A stretch of 60,332 bases of DNA from Pseudomonadota bacterium (GTDB lineage Bacteria; Pseudomonadota; Gammaproteobacteria; Steroidobacterales; Steroidobacteraceae), in NCBI GenBank assembly GCA_021847105.1, contig JAJZUT010000021.1, positions 1 through 60,332 of the forward strand. Reading direction: 5' to 3'. Positions 27,896-37,047 of this stretch are shown piece after piece. The position numbers and the translations under genes are program-made. The notes under the pieces were generated by a model that was not told where the DNA came from, searched no databases, and was given only the letters and a program-made list of their open reading frames with translations. The first letter of the stretch is position 1, and every line of letters begins with the position of its first letter.

Positions 27896-28017
27896 GTGGC
27901 GAGCCTCGATTGTTCAAAATAATGAACAGTCTAACCAGTAAGTAGTGGTTTGCAAGAGCAGCGGTCGCGCCTAGACTGCCCGCGTATTCCCTCGCGATAC
28001 GATCCCGGAGTGCTGCG
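27896..28017. promoter_or_regulatory. Divergent LysR/mmsA control region with inverted repeat
   Basis: TGTTCA (27911-27916) and TGAACA (27923-27928) form an exact inverted repeat around the AT-rich spacer AAATAA. Its position about 15 bp before the LysR gene start and 90 bp before mmsA suits a LysR autoregulation/activation site. Confidence 0.55.
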
Positions 28018-29547
28018 ATGACCACCGAGAAGAGTGCTGTGCGAACGCCGTCGAATGCTGTGGCGGAGGTCGGCCACTGGATCGGGGGCCGGCGGCTCGT
28101 GGGCGACGGCCGCAGACAACCGGTCTTCAACCCGGCGAGCGGTGATGTCGTACGGCAGGTGTGTCTGGCCGATGCACAGCTCGCGGACCGTGCGGTGGCA
28201 GCTGCGGCGGCCGCCTTTCCGAGCTGGGCCGATACGCCACCAATCCGCCGGGCGCGGGTTCTGAACCGCTTTCTGGCGTTGCTCAATGAGCAGCGCGATA
28301 ACCTTGCCCGTTGCATCACTGAAGAGCACGGTAAGGTGTTCGCCGACGCCCAGGGCGAGGTGATGCGCGGCATAGAGGTGGTCGAGTTCGCTTGCGGGAT
28401 CGCCCAATTGCTGAAAGGCGACTACACCGAGCAGGTCTCCACCGGCATCGACAACTGGACGGTGCGTCAGCCGCTTGGCGTAGTCGCCGGCATTACTCCG
28501 TTCAATTTCCCGTGCATGGTCCCGTGCTGGATGTTTCCGATCGCAATCGCGGCCGGTAACACGTTCGTGCTCAAGCCGAGCGAGCGTGACCCGTCGGCTT
28601 CGCTCCGGATGGCGGAACTGCTGAAGGAGGCGGGCCTGCCGGATGGCGTATTCAACGTCGTGCAGGGCGACAAAGTTGCGGTCGACGCCATCCTCGAACA
28701 CCCGGAGGTCAGAGCCGTGAGTTTCGTTGGCTCTACCCCCATCGCCCGCCATCTCTATCAGCGCGGTGCCGAGCTCGGCAAGCGCGTGCAGGCGCTTGGC
28801 GGCGCGAAAAATCATCTGGTGGTGATGCCGGATGCCGATCTCAGTCAGGCGGTGGACGGACTGATCGGCGCGGCATTCGGTTCCGCAGGTGAGCGTTGCA
28901 TGGCGATCAGCGTCGCGGTGCTGGTCGGGGAGGCCGCTGACCGGATCATGCCGCAGCTCATCGAACGCACCCGAGCGCTGAAAATCGGACCCGGAACCGA
29001 CCCTCAGGTTGAGATGGGGCCGGTGGTCACGCGGGCGGCACTCGAGCGCATCAGCGACGCCATCGCAACGGGCGAGCGCGAAGGTGCGAAGCTGCTGGTC
29101 GACGGCCGTGGACTGACAGTGCCCGGTCACGAGCACGGGTTCTTCCTAGGCGGCAGCCTGTTTGACGGGGTACGCCCTGAGATGACGATTTACAAGGAGG
29201 AGATCTTCGGTCCGGTGCTCAGTTGCGTGCGTGTTCCGGACATGCAGCAGGCGATTGCGCTGATCAACGCGCATCCGTTTGCAAACGGAGTGGCATGCTA
29301 CACGCGTGACGGTGCAGTCGCGCGCGAGTTCGCCCGGCGCATCCAGGTCGGTATGGTGGGCATCAATGTACCGATCCCGGTGCCCATGGCTTGGCACGGG
29401 TTCGGCGGCTGGCGGAACAGCCTGTTCGGTGACATGCACGCCTACGGCGAGGAAGGCGTGCGGTTCTATACCCGACAGAAGTCGGTCATGCAGCGCTGGC
29501 CGCAGGTCACCGGCGGCGCCGAATTTGCCATGCCGACGACGAAGTGA
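28018..29547 (+). CDS. mmsA: CoA-acylating malonate/methylmalonate-semialdehyde dehydrogenase
   Basis: A 509-residue aldehyde dehydrogenase of the MmsA type. Catalytic Cys294 lies in [11 protein letters not shown], and the motif [17 protein letters not shown] replaces the general-base Glu motif (ELGGK) of hydrolytic ALDHs, which is the hallmark of CoA-acylating MmsA. It converts malonate semialdehyde to acetyl-CoA (or methylmalonate semialdehyde to propionyl-CoA) with NAD+ and CoA. Together with the omega-aminotransferase downstream it would complete beta-alanine breakdown: amine to malonate semialdehyde to acetyl-CoA. The divergent LysR probably controls it. Confidence 0.92.
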   Translation: MTTEKSAVRTPSNAVAEVGHWIGGRRLVGDGRRQPVFNPASGDVVRQVCLADAQLADRAVAAAAAAFPSWADTPPIRRARVLNRFLALLNEQRDNLARCITEEHGKVFADAQGEVMRGIEVVEFACGIAQLLKGDYTEQVSTGIDNWTVRQPLGVVAGITPFNFPCMVPCWMFPIAIAAGNTFVLKPSERDPSASLRMAELLKEAGLPDGVFNVVQGDKVAVDAILEHPEVRAVSFVGSTPIARHLYQRGAELGKRVQALGGAKNHLVVMPDADLSQAVDGLIGAAFGSAGERCMAISVAVLVGEAADRIMPQLIERTRALKIGPGTDPQVEMGPVVTRAALERISDAIATGEREGAKLLVDGRGLTVPGHEHGFFLGGSLFDGVRPEMTIYKEEIFGPVLSCVRVPDMQQAIALINAHPFANGVACYTRDGAVAREFARRIQVGMVGINVPIPVPMAWHGFGGWRNSLFGDMHAYGEEGVRFYTRQKSVMQRWPQVTGGAEFAMPTTK

Positions 29548-29553
29548 GCGCAG

Positions 29554-30936
29554 TCACGTGCCAAGCCCGGCAAGGAAGGCGTACAGACGTTCGTCATCCG
29601 CGTAGGCGACGTTGAATCGCCAGTGCCCGCTGGCGTGTCCATCGGGGTGAAAGATCTCCCCGGGTGCCAGCAGGATGCCCTGGCTCTTGGCACGAGCCAT
29701 GATCGTTTCACGGTCTTTGCCCGGTAGCCTGGCCCAGACGAACATGCCGCCGCCGCCCGCTGCGACCTCGACCCCGTACGCACGCATGCGGCGGATCACG
29801 CGCGCACGGGCTTCACTCAGCCGGCGTCGGAGCCGGTCAAGATGTGCGCGGTGCCGGCCGGCCGTGAGAATGGCGAGCACGATGTGTTCGGTCAGCTCGG
29901 AGGACGACAGCGAGGTCATGTTCTTGAGCATCGCGAGCTGCTCACTGCGATCGGGGCGGGCGGCGAGATAACCGACACGCAGACTCGGGGCAATCGTCTT
30001 GGAGAAACTGCCTATGTAGATGACCCGCTCGAGGCCATCGAGAGTCGCCAGGGATGTCGGCGGGTCGGGCGAGAGCTCTGCAAAAATGTCGTCCTCGCAG
30101 ACCGTCAGGCCGCGACGTTCGGCAACTCGCAGCACAGCGTGCGCAGTTGCCGGCGTGATCGTCGAACCGGTGGGGTTCTGATAGGTCGTATTCGTGATAA
30201 ACAGCCGCGCGCCGGTCTTGGCCGCGATCCGCTCGAGCGCCTCGGCATCCGGCCCCTCGGCAGTGCGTGGAACGCCGACCGGGTGAGTGCCGCGTCCGCG
30301 CAGCATGGCGAGCACGTAGGGGTAGCCTGGGTCATCGACCAGCACCGCCTCACCCGGCCGGGTGAGAGTGCCGATGACCAGCTCGAGTGCCTGACTGGCC
30401 CCCTGTGTGAGCACGAGCTGCTCTTGCGCACAGTCGATACCGCGCAGTGTCAGCTGGCGCGCGAGATGGTGGCGCAGACCGCCGAGTCCGTATGCGCTGC
30501 CGTATCGACCTGCATAAACGGCAGGACGCCGGGCAACTTGGGTGAGCGCAGCGCGCACCCCATCGGTGAACAACCATTCCGCCGGCAGCCAACCGCAGCC
30601 GGCGTCGACCTGCAGGGAGCGGCGATCGAATTCGCGCCGCAGCGTCCAGATGGAATCGACCAGCGGCTCAACCGGCGCAAAGGCGTGCGCACCGGCGGTT
30701 TGCGCATTCCGCGCCACATAGTAGCCAGAACCTCGTCGAGCTTCGATCAGCCCCTCGGCCACCAGCAGCTCATAAACTCGCGCAGCAGTGAACGGGCTCA
30801 CCCCTTGGGTGCGCGCGAGGGTACGCACCGAAGGGAGGCGTTCCCCGGGGCTTAGCTGGCCGGTGAGTATCCGGGTACGCAGGCCACCCGACAGCGCCTC
30901 GACCCGTGTGGGAGTGTCGGTACGGTGCGCGCGCAT
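29554..30936 (-). CDS. MocR-type regulator (GntR helix-turn-helix fused to aminotransferase domain)
   Basis: A 460-residue MocR protein. The GntR-type winged helix (about 15-75, LSPGERLPSVRTLARTQGVSPFTAARVYELL) is joined to a fold-type-I aminotransferase-like domain. That domain has a PLP-binding Lys313 (GSFSKTIAPSLRVGY), the Asn of YQNPTG and the EDDIF acid. Such proteins use PLP as a sensor rather than for transamination. It is convergent with mmsA and divergent from the omega-aminotransferase gene (91-bp gap), so it probably regulates that gene in response to beta-alanine or a related amine. Confidence 0.88.
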   Translation of the reverse strand: MRAHRTDTPTRVEALSGGLRTRILTGQLSPGERLPSVRTLARTQGVSPFTAARVYELLVAEGLIEARRGSGYYVARNAQTAGAHAFAPVEPLVDSIWTLRREFDRRSLQVDAGCGWLPAEWLFTDGVRAALTQVARRPAVYAGRYGSAYGLGGLRHHLARQLTLRGIDCAQEQLVLTQGASQALELVIGTLTRPGEAVLVDDPGYPYVLAMLRGRGTHPVGVPRTAEGPDAEALERIAAKTGARLFITNTTYQNPTGSTITPATAHAVLRVAERRGLTVCEDDIFAELSPDPPTSLATLDGLERVIYIGSFSKTIAPSLRVGYLAARPDRSEQLAMLKNMTSLSSSELTEHIVLAILTAGRHRAHLDRLRRRLSEARARVIRRMRAYGVEVAAGGGGMFVWARLPGKDRETIMARAKSQGILLAPGEIFHPDGHASGHWRFNVAYADDERLYAFLAGLGT

Positions 30937-31027
30937 CGGTGTATTGCTGTTCGGTCCAGTACAGTCTGGTGATCTATCCGCCGGAGTGTAGCGCGGTCTC
31001 GGTGCTGCGCGCGGGCATATTCAGGAG

Positions 31028-32347
31028 ATGAACGCCAACACGAACGATCTGTCCGCCTTCTGGATGCCCTTCACGGCCAACCGGTATTTCAAGCGTCATC
31101 CCACGCTGGTCTCCGGTGGGCAGGGGGCTTACTTTCTCACTCCCGACGGACGGCGGCTGTACGACTGCCTCTCGGGTTTGTGGTGCACCCCGCTCGGACA
31201 CTGTCGCCCTGAAATCGTTGCCGCCGTGCGTGCCCAGGTTGGCGAGCTTGATTTTGCACCGACATTCCAGGTCGGACACCCCAAGGTGTTCGAATTCGCC
31301 TCACGGGTTGCGCGTTGGGCACCGCAGGGCCTCAACCACGTCTTTTTCACCAATTCCGGTTCTGAAGCCGTCGACAGCGCACTGAAGATTGCGGTGGCGT
31401 ATCACCATGCCCGCGGCGAGGCGGGCAGAGTGCGCATCATCGGCCGCGAACGTGCATACCATGGGGTGGGAATCGGCGGAATCTCAGCCGGCGGAATCGC
31501 GGCCAACCGGCGCGTATTCGGGGCACTCAGCGCCCCGTTCGTTGATCATCTGCCGCACACCTACGAGCCGAGCCAGATGCGCTTCAGTCGCGGTCAGCCG
31601 GCCTGGGGCGCACACCTGGCCGATAACCTCGAGCGCCTCGTTGCCCTGCATGACGCCTCGACCATCGCCGCGGTGATCGTCGAGCCGATGCAGGGTTCGA
31701 CTGGCGTGATCGTGCCGCCGGTGGGTTACCTCGAGCGGTTGCGCGAGATCTGCACCCGGCACGGCATCCTGCTGATTTTCGACGAGGTGATCACCGGATT
31801 CGGTCGCGTCGGGGCGAATTTCGCCGCGCAGCGCGTCGGGGTGACGCCAGACATCATCGTGTTCGCCAAGGCCGCTACCAACGGAGTGATTCCTCTTGGC
31901 GGCACCATCGTGCGCGAGAGCATCTACGATGCCCTGATGCGTGGACCTGAGCAGACGATCGAGTTGTTTCACGGCTACACGTACTCCGGTCATCCGATTG
32001 CGTGCGCGGCGGGCTTGGCGACGATCGACGTGATGGAGAAGGAGGGTCTGGTGGCCCGTTCAGCGCAGTTGGCGCCACTTCTCGAGCAGGCAGTCCATTC
32101 CCTGCGCGAGGAGCCGCATGTCATTGACATCCGCAACTTTGGCATGGCGGCCGCGGTGGAACTCGCAGCTCGTGATGGTCAACCCGGTGCGCGGGCGCGC
32201 GAGGTCTTCGAGCGGGGCGTTGAGGCGGGACTGCTCCTGCGCTTCACCGCGGATACGATCGCCGTGGCGCCGCCGTTCATCTCGAGCGAGGAGGAGATCC
32301 ACCACATGGTCGAGACGCTGCGGGGTGTGCTGCGCAAAGTGAGCTGA
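31028..32347 (+). CDS. Omega-aminotransferase (beta-alanine:pyruvate type)
   Basis: A 439-residue class III aminotransferase. The N-terminus (FWMPFTANRYFKRHP) and CLSGLWCTPLGHCRPEI are typical of beta-alanine:pyruvate aminotransferases. FFTNSGSEAVDSALK contacts PLP phosphate, FDEVITGFGRVG includes the PLP-binding Asp, and Lys281 (FAKAATNG) forms the Schiff base. It transfers the amino group of beta-alanine (or another omega-amine) to pyruvate, giving malonate semialdehyde, the substrate of the MmsA encoded nearby. A taurine or hypotaurine substrate is an alternative for this family. It is divergent from the MocR regulator. Confidence 0.85.
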   Translation: MNANTNDLSAFWMPFTANRYFKRHPTLVSGGQGAYFLTPDGRRLYDCLSGLWCTPLGHCRPEIVAAVRAQVGELDFAPTFQVGHPKVFEFASRVARWAPQGLNHVFFTNSGSEAVDSALKIAVAYHHARGEAGRVRIIGRERAYHGVGIGGISAGGIAANRRVFGALSAPFVDHLPHTYEPSQMRFSRGQPAWGAHLADNLERLVALHDASTIAAVIVEPMQGSTGVIVPPVGYLERLREICTRHGILLIFDEVITGFGRVGANFAAQRVGVTPDIIVFAKAATNGVIPLGGTIVRESIYDALMRGPEQTIELFHGYTYSGHPIACAAGLATIDVMEKEGLVARSAQLAPLLEQAVHSLREEPHVIDIRNFGMAAAVELAARDGQPGARAREVFERGVEAGLLLRFTADTIAVAPPFISSEEEIHHMVETLRGVLRKVS

Positions 32348-32521
32348 CGATGCGTGCCCGGATGGGTTGTCCGGTGTGACGGGGTGTGGGTGCGCTTGAT
32401 CGGCGCGCGGATTGCAGAATCCCGACGCTGGTATTGCTCCGGTCCGACGCGTGTCCCGCTGTGACGGGTCGCTGCGCTAGAATGCGAAGTTCGTTCCAAG
32501 CAGGGCAGACCCGGGGGTTCG

Positions 32522-34507
32522 ATGCAAGCCGAAAGCGCGATGGCGCAGCCGACGAGTGTGCGGGTGCGTCAGCATCTCGAAAAGGGCCAGTTCGCGCAGG
32601 CCGAGCGGGAGGCTCTGGCGCTGCTCACCGAACAGCCGGACAGCCGCGATGGGCTGTACATGCTGGCCGTGGCGCAGCGCATGCAAGGGAAGTTCGATGC
32701 GGCGCTCGCGACACTCGGCCGGCTCGAGGAGTGTTATCCGGAGTATCCGAGGCTTTATCAGGAGCGTGGCCATTGCCGCATCATGCAACGGCAGGCTCCG
32801 GAGGCGATTGAGGCATTCGAGAGCGCCGTGCGGCTCAATCCGGCGCTACCGGCCAGCTGGCGCTCACTCGAGGCGCTTTATCGCATGGGCGGACGCGAAG
32901 CCGATGCGGCGACCGCGGCGGCGCATGTCGCGAAGCTCGCATCCCTGCCGGCGGAGATCGTCACGGCCCGCAGCATGTTCTCCGACGGAGAGACGGAGGC
33001 CGCGGAGGCTCTGGTGCGCCGCTACCTGCTGACGCATGGTGATCATATCGAGGGGATGCGCCTGTTGGCGCAGATCGGTATGAAGTACGACGTGCTCGAC
33101 GATGCGGAACTGCTGCTCGAGAACGTGCTGCGCATGGAGCCGGAATATCGCGCTGCGCGCTTTGATTATGTCCAGGTACTGCTGCAGCGACACAAGCACC
33201 GCCAGGCGCGCGAACAGGTGCAGATCCTGCGCCAGGCCGAGCCCGAGAACCGCGCCTGCCTCACGGCACAGGCAACGATTTCGACTGAACTCGGCGAGTG
33301 CGAGCAGGCGCTCGAGCTCTACGGGCAGCTGCTGCGCGAGACCCCGGATCATGCCGAGCTACACCTCTCGATGGGACACACGCTGAAGACGCTCGGTCGT
33401 CAACAGGAGTCGATCGAAGCGTACCGGCGCGCGGCGGCCGCGCGCAGCAATTACGGGGACGCGTACTGGAGTCTCGCGAACCTGAAGACCTACCGCTTCT
33501 CGGATGAGGAAATCGAGCAGATGCGCCGCGCCGAGGCTACCCCGCGCGTGGCAATCATCGATCGCTTCCATCTGTGTTTTGCGCTCGGCAAGGCGCTCGA
33601 GGACCGTGGCGAGTACGCCGAATCGTTCATCTATTATGAGCGGGGCAATGCGCTGAAGAAAAGCGAGTCGCGGTATCGCCCGGAGTACACCGAGTCCAAC
33701 ACGCGCCGGCAGATTGAAGTGTGCACGCGCGAATTCTTTACGCAGCGCCAGGGGTGGGGGTGTGCGAGCGATGCGCCGATTTTCATCGTCGGCCTGCCGC
33801 GGGCCGGCTCGACGCTGATCGAGCAGATTCTCGCCTCGCACTCGCAGGTCGAGGGCACGATGGAGCTGTCGGACGTGCCCCGGCTGGTGCAGCAGCTGCA
33901 GGGACGGGGCGACAATACCTCACCGCGCTATCCGGCAGTGCTGCGCGAACTGGCACCAGAGGACTTCGCGCGGTTCGGTGAGCAGTATCTGGCCGATACG
34001 GCGCTCTATCGTCGAGGCAAGCCGCGCTTCATCGACAAGATGCCGAACAATTTCCGGCACATTGGCCTGATGCATCTGATGTTCCCGAATGCACGCATCA
34101 TCGATGCGCGTCGCTCGGCGATGGCCTGCTGCTTCAGTAATTTCAAGCAGCTGTTCGCTTCCGGCCAGCAATTCACCTATTCGTTCGAGGACATTGCCCG
34201 TTACTACCGGACGTACGTTGAACTCATGGCGCATTGGGACGAGGCATTGCCCGGCCGGGTGCTGCGCGTGCAGCACGAAGAGCTGGTGGCGGACTTTGAA
34301 GCGCAGGTGCGCCGGATTCTTGAGTACTGTGGGTTGCCGTTTGAGCAGTCCTGCCTCGAGTTCTACAAGACGGAGCGCCGCGTGCACACCGCGAGCTCAG
34401 AGCAGGTCCGCCGGCCGATCAATACCGAGGGGCTCGAGCAATGGCGCCACTACGAGCCGTGGCTTGCGCCGCTCGCGCAGGCACTCGGCGATCTGGCTGA
34501 CGCGTAG
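32522..34507 (+). CDS. TPR-repeat sulfotransferase
   Basis: A 661-residue two-part protein. Residues ~1-390 are tetratricopeptide repeats with the usual A/G/Y spacing (for example ALELYGQLLRETPDHAELHLSMGHTLKTLGR). Residues ~415-655 are a sulfotransferase domain. Its PAPS 5'-phosphate loop is VGLPRAGSTLIEQILASH and its 3'-phosphate region is around IIDARRSAMACCFSNFKQ. There is no signal peptide or membrane segment, so it acts in the cytoplasm, perhaps on a peptide or carbohydrate bound by the TPRs. Such proteins are common in proteobacteria but poorly characterised. It ends before a bidirectional hairpin and has no obvious link to the amine genes. Confidence 0.85.
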   Translation: MQAESAMAQPTSVRVRQHLEKGQFAQAEREALALLTEQPDSRDGLYMLAVAQRMQGKFDAALATLGRLEECYPEYPRLYQERGHCRIMQRQAPEAIEAFESAVRLNPALPASWRSLEALYRMGGREADAATAAAHVAKLASLPAEIVTARSMFSDGETEAAEALVRRYLLTHGDHIEGMRLLAQIGMKYDVLDDAELLLENVLRMEPEYRAARFDYVQVLLQRHKHRQAREQVQILRQAEPENRACLTAQATISTELGECEQALELYGQLLRETPDHAELHLSMGHTLKTLGRQQESIEAYRRAAAARSNYGDAYWSLANLKTYRFSDEEIEQMRRAEATPRVAIIDRFHLCFALGKALEDRGEYAESFIYYERGNALKKSESRYRPEYTESNTRRQIEVCTREFFTQRQGWGCASDAPIFIVGLPRAGSTLIEQILASHSQVEGTMELSDVPRLVQQLQGRGDNTSPRYPAVLRELAPEDFARFGEQYLADTALYRRGKPRFIDKMPNNFRHIGLMHLMFPNARIIDARRSAMACCFSNFKQLFASGQQFTYSFEDIARYYRTYVELMAHWDEALPGRVLRVQHEELVADFEAQVRRILEYCGLPFEQSCLEFYKTERRVHTASSEQVRRPINTEGLEQWRHYEPWLAPLAQALGDLADA

Positions 34508-34539
34508 CGGCGCAGCCGGTACGGGCCGAATTCTTTGCG

Positions 34540-34570
34540 CCGGCCAGGGGGGGCTCAGCCCCCTGGCCGG
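34540..34570. terminator. Bidirectional hairpin between convergent genes
   Basis: A perfect 12-bp GC stem (34540-34551 with 34559-34570) with a 7-base loop lies between the convergent sulfotransferase and dehydrogenase genes. There is no T-run on either side, so it may act as a weak or Rho-assisted terminator or as an mRNA 3' end stabiliser for both. Confidence 0.6.
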
Positions 34571-34575
34571 GCCGC

Positions 34576-36999
34576 TCAGGCGCGCAGTCGCGCGTTGTCC
34601 GGATCGTACAGGGGTTCGCGTCCGACGACCGCCCGGCGGCGCTCGCCGAGAATCTCGATCTCGAGGACTTTGCCCGGGACGGCCGCATCGGCTCGCAGAT
34701 ACGCGAGCGCAATGCTTTTACCGAGGCGGTAGCCGAATCCCCCCGAGGTGACCAGGCCAATCTGGGTGTCGCCGTCGTAGACGATGGACACGGCTGCCGC
34801 GTCGGCATCGGCGGCATCGACGAGGAGGGGCACGAACCGTTCGCGCGGTCCGCTCGACGCCTCGCGCCTCAGTGCTTCCTGGCCGATGAACCCACCGGGC
34901 TTCTCGAGCTTCACGAAGCGATCCAGGGACGCCATGAACGGTGTGTATTCGGTGGTGAGGTCGGCTTTCCAGGAACGGTAGCACTTCTCGAGGCGCAGGC
35001 TGTCCATCGCATACAGCCCGAAGTCGCTGATGCCAAACCGTTCACCGGCCTCCCAGAGCAGGTCATACACCGCGACCATGTGCTCCACCGGGATGTGCAG
35101 CTCCCAACCCAATTCGCCGACGTAATTGACTCGCAGTGCGAGGGCTTGCGTGTAGCCAATTTCGATATTGCGTACCGACAGCCACGGGAAGGCTGCGTTT
35201 GACAGGTCTGAGCGTGTCAGCAGCGCGAGCAGGTCTCGTGAGCGGGGCCCGACCACGATGAGCGTACCGAAGCGCGCTGTGAGGTTTTCGAGCCGCACGT
35301 CGCGGCCCTGCGGCAGATGCTCCATGAGCCAGTGCTCGTCGTGCCGCTCGCCACTCGCCGCTGCGATCAGCCAGTAGCGCTCTGGGGCGAGTGCGGTCAC
35401 GGTCATCTCGGTGACAATGCCGCCATTCGGTGCGCAGAGATAGTTGAGTGCACTGCGGCCCGGGGAGGGGACCACGCCCGCGACCAAATGGTCGATCCAG
35501 GCGCGAGCCTCGGTGCCACTGACTTCGAATTTCGTGAACCCCGGCAGGTCGAGCACCGCCACGCGCTCATTCACCGCAGAGCACTCGCGGGCCACTGCGC
35601 CATGCCATGCGGGGCGTCTGAAAGAACTCTCCGGATCGCTCGGATCGCCCGCCTGCGGGAAGTAGACCGCCCGTTCCCAGCCGCCTCGGGCGCCAAACCG
35701 CGCACCCTTGTCCTTCAGGCGTTGGTAAAGCGGGGAGGTCTTGGCCGGGCGCCCGGCAGGGCGCTCCTCGACCGGATAACCGATGCCATATTCCTGCTGA
35801 TACGTTTCGATGGCCTTAGCAAGCACATACTTGCGGTTGGCAAACTCGAGGAAGCGTCGTGAGTCGAGTGGCCAGACATCCCACTCTGGCTGGCCATGGG
35901 CGACCCATTCGGCGATCACCTTGCCGGCGCCGCCCGCTTGGGCGATGCCGAAGGTAAACGAGCAGCAGTGGAAGAATCCCGGTAAGCCCGGCGCGGGGCC
36001 GATCAGCGGATTTCCGTCCGGCGCGTACGGGATCGGACCGTTGATTACCGTCTTGATGCCGACCGAGCCGAGAATCGGCACGCGCTCGCAGGCCGCCTCG
36101 ATGTACTTCTCGAGTCGCCCGAGGTCATCATCGAACAGCTGGTGGGCGAACTCCTCCGGCAGGCCGTCGAGCCAGTGAGCGGTGGCCTGCCACTCGTACG
36201 GGCCGAGCAGCAGTCCCTGGCGCTCCTGGCGCAGATAATAGCTGACGTCCGGGTCACGCAGCAGCGGTAGGCGCGCCGCTCCGCGTTCCACGAGCTCTGG
36301 GATGTCTTCGGTCACCAAATATTGATGCGACATCGTCACGATCGGCAGGTACTGTCCGACGAGCGCAGCCACCTCGCCGCCGCGGTAGCCGGCCGCGTTG
36401 ATCACGGCACTCGCCTGGATCGTTCCTCGGTTGGTCACGACCCGCCATTCCCCACCGCGGGTCCGCTCGATCGCCGTGACCTTTGTTTGGCGGTGAATTT
36501 CCGCGCCGCAGTCGCGCGCTCCTTTGGCGAGCGCCTGAGTCATCTGCGCCGGGTCGATGTCCCCGTCATAGGGGTCCCACAGGCCGGCGAGCAACCCCTC
36601 GGTGCGGATGAATGGATAGCGCGCGGTAATGTCCTTGGGGCTGAGCAGCTCGAATTCCGTGCCCTGCGCGCGCGCCTGGGAAATGATGTGCTTGAACTCA
36701 TCGACGCGGTCCTGCGTGTGCGCAAGCCGGATGCTTCCAGTGACGTGATAATTGATGTCGTAGCCCGTTCGCCGCGCCAGATCAGCGTACAGACGCGTCG
36801 TGTAACGCTGCATCTTCAGCAGATTCCACGATGTCGAGAACGTCGGCACGTTACCTGCTGCATGCCAGGTGGATCCGGCTGTGAGCTCGTCGCGCTCGAG
36901 GAGCACGACATCAGTTATCCCGAGCTGCGTCAGGTGGTAAAGGGCGCTGCAGCCGACTGCACCCCCGCCGATGATGACTACGCGTGCATGCGTCTTCAT
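34576..36999 (-). CDS. FAD/GcvT-type methylated-amine dehydrogenase (dimethylglycine/sarcosine dehydrogenase family), paralogue 1
   Basis: An 807-residue protein with an N-terminal DAO-type FAD domain (IIGGGAVGCSALYHL; about 5-370), a FAO linker domain, and a C-terminal GcvT/aminomethyltransferase-like folate domain (about 420-800; SALNYLCAPNGGIVTEMTVTAL, VNYVGELGWELHIPVEH, YAMDSLRLEKCYRSW). His46 in TAGSTWHAAG sits where dimethylglycine dehydrogenases bind FAD covalently. These enzymes remove an N-methyl group oxidatively and pass it as formaldehyde to tetrahydrofolate (5,10-methylene-THF). The gene is 48 bp behind a paralogue on the same strand, led by an XRE-cupin regulator. Its exact substrate (dimethylglycine, sarcosine or another N-methyl amine) is not decided. 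Confidence 0.85.
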   Translation of the reverse strand: MKTHARVVIIGGGAVGCSALYHLTQLGITDVVLLERDELTAGSTWHAAGNVPTFSTSWNLLKMQRYTTRLYADLARRTGYDINYHVTGSIRLAHTQDRVDEFKHIISQARAQGTEFELLSPKDITARYPFIRTEGLLAGLWDPYDGDIDPAQMTQALAKGARDCGAEIHRQTKVTAIERTRGGEWRVVTNRGTIQASAVINAAGYRGGEVAALVGQYLPIVTMSHQYLVTEDIPELVERGAARLPLLRDPDVSYYLRQERQGLLLGPYEWQATAHWLDGLPEEFAHQLFDDDLGRLEKYIEAACERVPILGSVGIKTVINGPIPYAPDGNPLIGPAPGLPGFFHCCSFTFGIAQAGGAGKVIAEWVAHGQPEWDVWPLDSRRFLEFANRKYVLAKAIETYQQEYGIGYPVEERPAGRPAKTSPLYQRLKDKGARFGARGGWERAVYFPQAGDPSDPESSFRRPAWHGAVARECSAVNERVAVLDLPGFTKFEVSGTEARAWIDHLVAGVVPSPGRSALNYLCAPNGGIVTEMTVTALAPERYWLIAAASGERHDEHWLMEHLPQGRDVRLENLTARFGTLIVVGPRSRDLLALLTRSDLSNAAFPWLSVRNIEIGYTQALALRVNYVGELGWELHIPVEHMVAVYDLLWEAGERFGISDFGLYAMDSLRLEKCYRSWKADLTTEYTPFMASLDRFVKLEKPGGFIGQEALRREASSGPRERFVPLLVDAADADAAAVSIVYDGDTQIGLVTSGGFGYRLGKSIALAYLRADAAVPGKVLEIEILGERRRAVVGREPLYDPDNARLRA

Positions 37000-37047
37000 A
37001 GCAAATCGTTCTCCGCTTGATCTGTCTGGGACCGGATGATTCCGGCC

